Of a stretch of 34,262 nt of DNA, positions 33,079 to 34,262 are shown one piece after another. The stretch is from Ruminococcaceae bacterium UBA1730 (GTDB lineage Bacteria > Bacillota > Clostridia > Oscillospirales > Acutalibacteraceae), in NCBI GenBank assembly GCA_002315935.1, contig DCII01000054.1:9442-43703 (forward strand). The letters run 5' to 3'. Numbering within the stretch: position 1 is the stretch's first letter; each line of letters starts with the position of its first letter. A program made the translations under genes and the position numbers. The notes beneath the pieces are model-generated. The model was given only the letters and a program-made list of their open reading frames with translations, was not told where the DNA came from and made no database searches.

Positions 33079-33108
33079 ATGATACCATATAGGATATATA
33101 AATGTCAA
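33079..33108 (-). promoter_or_regulatory. Main promoter of the S10-spc-alpha operon
   Basis: On the minus strand a perfect TTGACA (33103-33108), an 18-nt spacer and TATCAT (33079-33084), with TG one base upstream of the -10, form a strong sigma-A promoter. A run of T and A (33111-33130) just upstream looks like an UP element for the alpha-subunit C-terminal domain. The start would be near 33072. Confidence 0.85.
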
Positions 33109-33158
33109 TACCTTTTTTAAAAAAATTTCATATTCTTCAAAGTTTTTTCAGCTCCGAA

Positions 33159-33178
33159 ATCAAGCAATATCAAGCAAT
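33159..33178. repeat. Tandem 10-bp direct repeat upstream of the S10 promoter
   Basis: ATCAAGCAAT occurs twice head to tail, one helical turn apart, about 50-70 bp upstream of the S10 -35 element. A protein-binding site is possible but the element may be chance in AT-rich DNA. Confidence 0.5.
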
Positions 33179-33252
33179 TCAGCACTTTATCAGGATAAAA
33201 CAGAATATGTACCAAATGCACATATATAAAATGTATATATAATAATTATTTA

Positions 33253-33272
33253 AACCACAAGATAATGTGGTT
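33253..33272. other. Hairpin in AT-rich spacer
   Basis: AACCACA and TGTGGTT form a 7-bp stem with a 6-nt loop between the divergent S10 and orphan-gene promoters. The T run on the plus strand is 8 nt away, so it is a poor terminator. Apart from the direct repeat and promoter elements, nothing else was seen in 33109-33296. Confidence 0.45.
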
Positions 33273-33296
33273 ATAAAAATATTTTTTGTCGATATA

Positions 33297-33325
33297 TTGA
33301 TTCACTCTTTTTTATGTGTTATCAT
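33297..33325 (+). promoter_or_regulatory. Promoter of the small gene at 33351
   Basis: TTGATT (33297-33302), a 17-nt spacer and TATCAT (33320-33325), with TG one base before the -10. The start near 33332 leaves the ATG at 33333 without a leader, supporting the later ATG. Confidence 0.72.
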
Positions 33326-33350
33326 ATAATAAATGAGAGGAAGTGACACT

Positions 33351-33659
33351 ATGGTAGGTCTCGGAAATTGGGAATTCAAAGTCAAATCAATATTCTATTC
33401 AGGCACAGTCAGGGTAAAAATCTTTGATGACGGCGGAAAATACGGCTATGAGCTTGATATTCCGGGAATGAGAATTCCGGAAGTTAGTGTAATTAATGTT
33501 AAAGAAGAGGGAAACACTGTTGAAGCAACTCTTAATGCTGCCGTTCTGCCGGGCAAGGATGTTCTTGTTCATGCAGAGTTTGACGGTGACAGAGTTGAAG
33601 GCTACGCCAAGGTTCCCGTATTCGGCAAAATAAAGATGATTGACGGACACAGAGTCTGA
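33351..33659 (+). CDS. Hypothetical protein, small beta-rich
   Basis: This 102-residue protein has no recognised family. It has alternating hydrophobic stretches suggesting a beta-sheet fold (FKVKSIFYSGTVRVKIFDDG; VEATLNAAVLPGKDVLVHAE), no signal peptide and no membrane segment. The frame can start at 33333, but GAGAGGA upstream and the promoter position favour the ATG at 33351. Codon use looks like that of its neighbours and it has its own promoter and terminator, so it is probably a real gene. Confidence 0.75.
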   Translation: MVGLGNWEFKVKSIFYSGTVRVKIFDDGGKYGYELDIPGMRIPEVSVINVKEEGNTVEATLNAAVLPGKDVLVHAEFDGDRVEGYAKVPVFGKIKMIDGHRV

Positions 33660-33663
33660 ATTT

Positions 33664-33705
33664 AAGAAAGCAGCTGCTAAAAATGCACCTGCTTTCTTTG
33701 CTTTT
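33664..33705 (+). terminator. Terminator after the 33351 gene
   Basis: AAGAAAGCAG (33664-33673) and CTGCTTTCTT (33689-33698) form a perfect 10-bp stem with a 15-nt loop, followed by a T-rich stretch, TGCTTTT. The U tract is broken by GC, so efficiency is uncertain. It starts 4 nt after the stop codon. Confidence 0.75.
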
Positions 33706-33801
33706 AATGAAATAATTGATACATTATATATAATATGGACATATTTCGTAATTCTTACAATGAAATAATTATTCCTTAATGATTTCTTAAGCGTTCATAT
33801 G

Positions 33802-33830
33802 TTGTTTATTAATTTTTCCTTCGGTATAAT
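33802..33830 (+). promoter_or_regulatory. Promoter of the small gene at 33883
   Basis: TTGTTT (33802-33807), 17-nt spacer, TATAAT (33825-33830). The start near 33837 gives a leader of about 46 nt. Confidence 0.78.
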
Positions 33831-33882
33831 ATAGACACAAACCAAACACAAACGGAACAAAACCGAAAAGGAGATTAATAAA

Positions 33883-34167
33883 ATGCTTAACAGAACCTTC
33901 AACAAATCAAAGCTCAACTACACAGGTAACAGGGACATCAACGGCGAAAAAATCAGCAGCTACAGATACGGTCATGCAGTTATCAATGTTTCAAAAACCA
34001 GCGATTATCTCAACGACAACAATTACATCATCGTTTCATTTGAATCACCGGTTATGTGTAAGGCTGATTCAAAGCTTGCAAAGGAAATTGCAAAATTTTT
34101 CGGACTTGATCTCACAGGCAACTACAATGTTGAAAAGAATGTTATTTTCGGCAGAGTTGCAGCATAA
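33883..34167 (+). CDS. Hypothetical protein
   Basis: This 94-residue soluble protein has no recognised family. It is polar and Asn/Lys-rich at the start, with a strand-like NYIIVSFESPVMCK and a helix KLAKEIAKFFGL. AAAGGAG lies 9 nt before the ATG, and a good promoter lies upstream. It is not obviously related to the 33351 protein. Confidence 0.75.
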   Translation: MLNRTFNKSKLNYTGNRDINGEKISSYRYGHAVINVSKTSDYLNDNNYIIVSFESPVMCKADSKLAKEIAKFFGLDLTGNYNVEKNVIFGRVAA

Positions 34168-34185
34168 TTAATTCACTCTTCTTTT

Positions 34186-34262
34186 ACGGATGAGTTTATC
34201 CGTTTCACATATATCATACCTTTCCTTTCATATTGAATGGGGCTGTGAAAAAATCACAGCCC
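34186..34262 (+). terminator. Two hairpins after the 33883 gene, second at the window edge
   Basis: ACGGAT with ATCCGT (34186-34203) is a weak 6-bp stem followed by TTCAC. GGGCTGTGA with TCACAGCCC (34240-34262) is a 9-bp stem with a loop of five A that reaches the last base. The second is terminator-like, but the expected U tract would lie outside the window. Confidence 0.6.

Overview
The window looks like chromosomal DNA of a spore-forming, low-to-middle GC Clostridia bacterium, probably of the Oscillospirales/Ruminococcaceae type. The evidence is a SpoIIE phosphatase, a Firmicutes-style S10-spc-alpha ribosomal operon with type-Z S14 and a KOW protein beside infA, strong AAGGAGG ribosome binding sites, a eukaryotic-type GlyRS and a split oxaloacetate decarboxylase Na+ pump. 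The lineage is inferred from gene content only. I saw no tRNA, rRNA, CRISPR array, transposase or prophage gene.

Layout. (1) 1-142: a repeat-rich edge downstream of spoIIE. (2) 142-2436 (-): spoIIE. (3) 2634-11332 (+): one tightly packed gene run, rlmB - degenerate P-type-ATPase-like membrane protein - NUDIX hydrolase - maf - FliB-like Cys-rich protein - GH92 glycosidase - ChbG/YdjC deacetylase, ending at a strong terminator. Most junctions overlap by 1-4 nt, so translation is probably coupled. (4) 11390-16216 (-): glyS followed by oadA, oadG, a biotin carrier protein and oadB. Together the last four make a Na+-pumping decarboxylase. (5) 16450-17684 (+): tetR and an RluA-type pseudouridine synthase. 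(6) 17716-33108 (-): the whole S10-spc-alpha operon, 29 ribosomal, translation, secretion and RNA polymerase genes from rpsJ to rplQ. It is read from one strong promoter through a leader of about 450 nt. adk, usual between secY and map in Firmicutes, is absent. (7) 33297-34262 (+): two small orphan genes, each with its own promoter and hairpin.

The best leads for undescribed biology are: the 944-residue protein at 3383-6217, which keeps the P1B-ATPase layout but has lost the phosphorylation and nucleotide-handling motifs; the long structured S10-operon leader, with a terminator hairpin and a possible competing antiterminator; a GH92 enzyme with Gln where the family usually has its catalytic Glu; a 35-nt repeat shared by the spoIIE 3' flank and the tetR leader; and a stack of hairpins between rpsD and rpoA.
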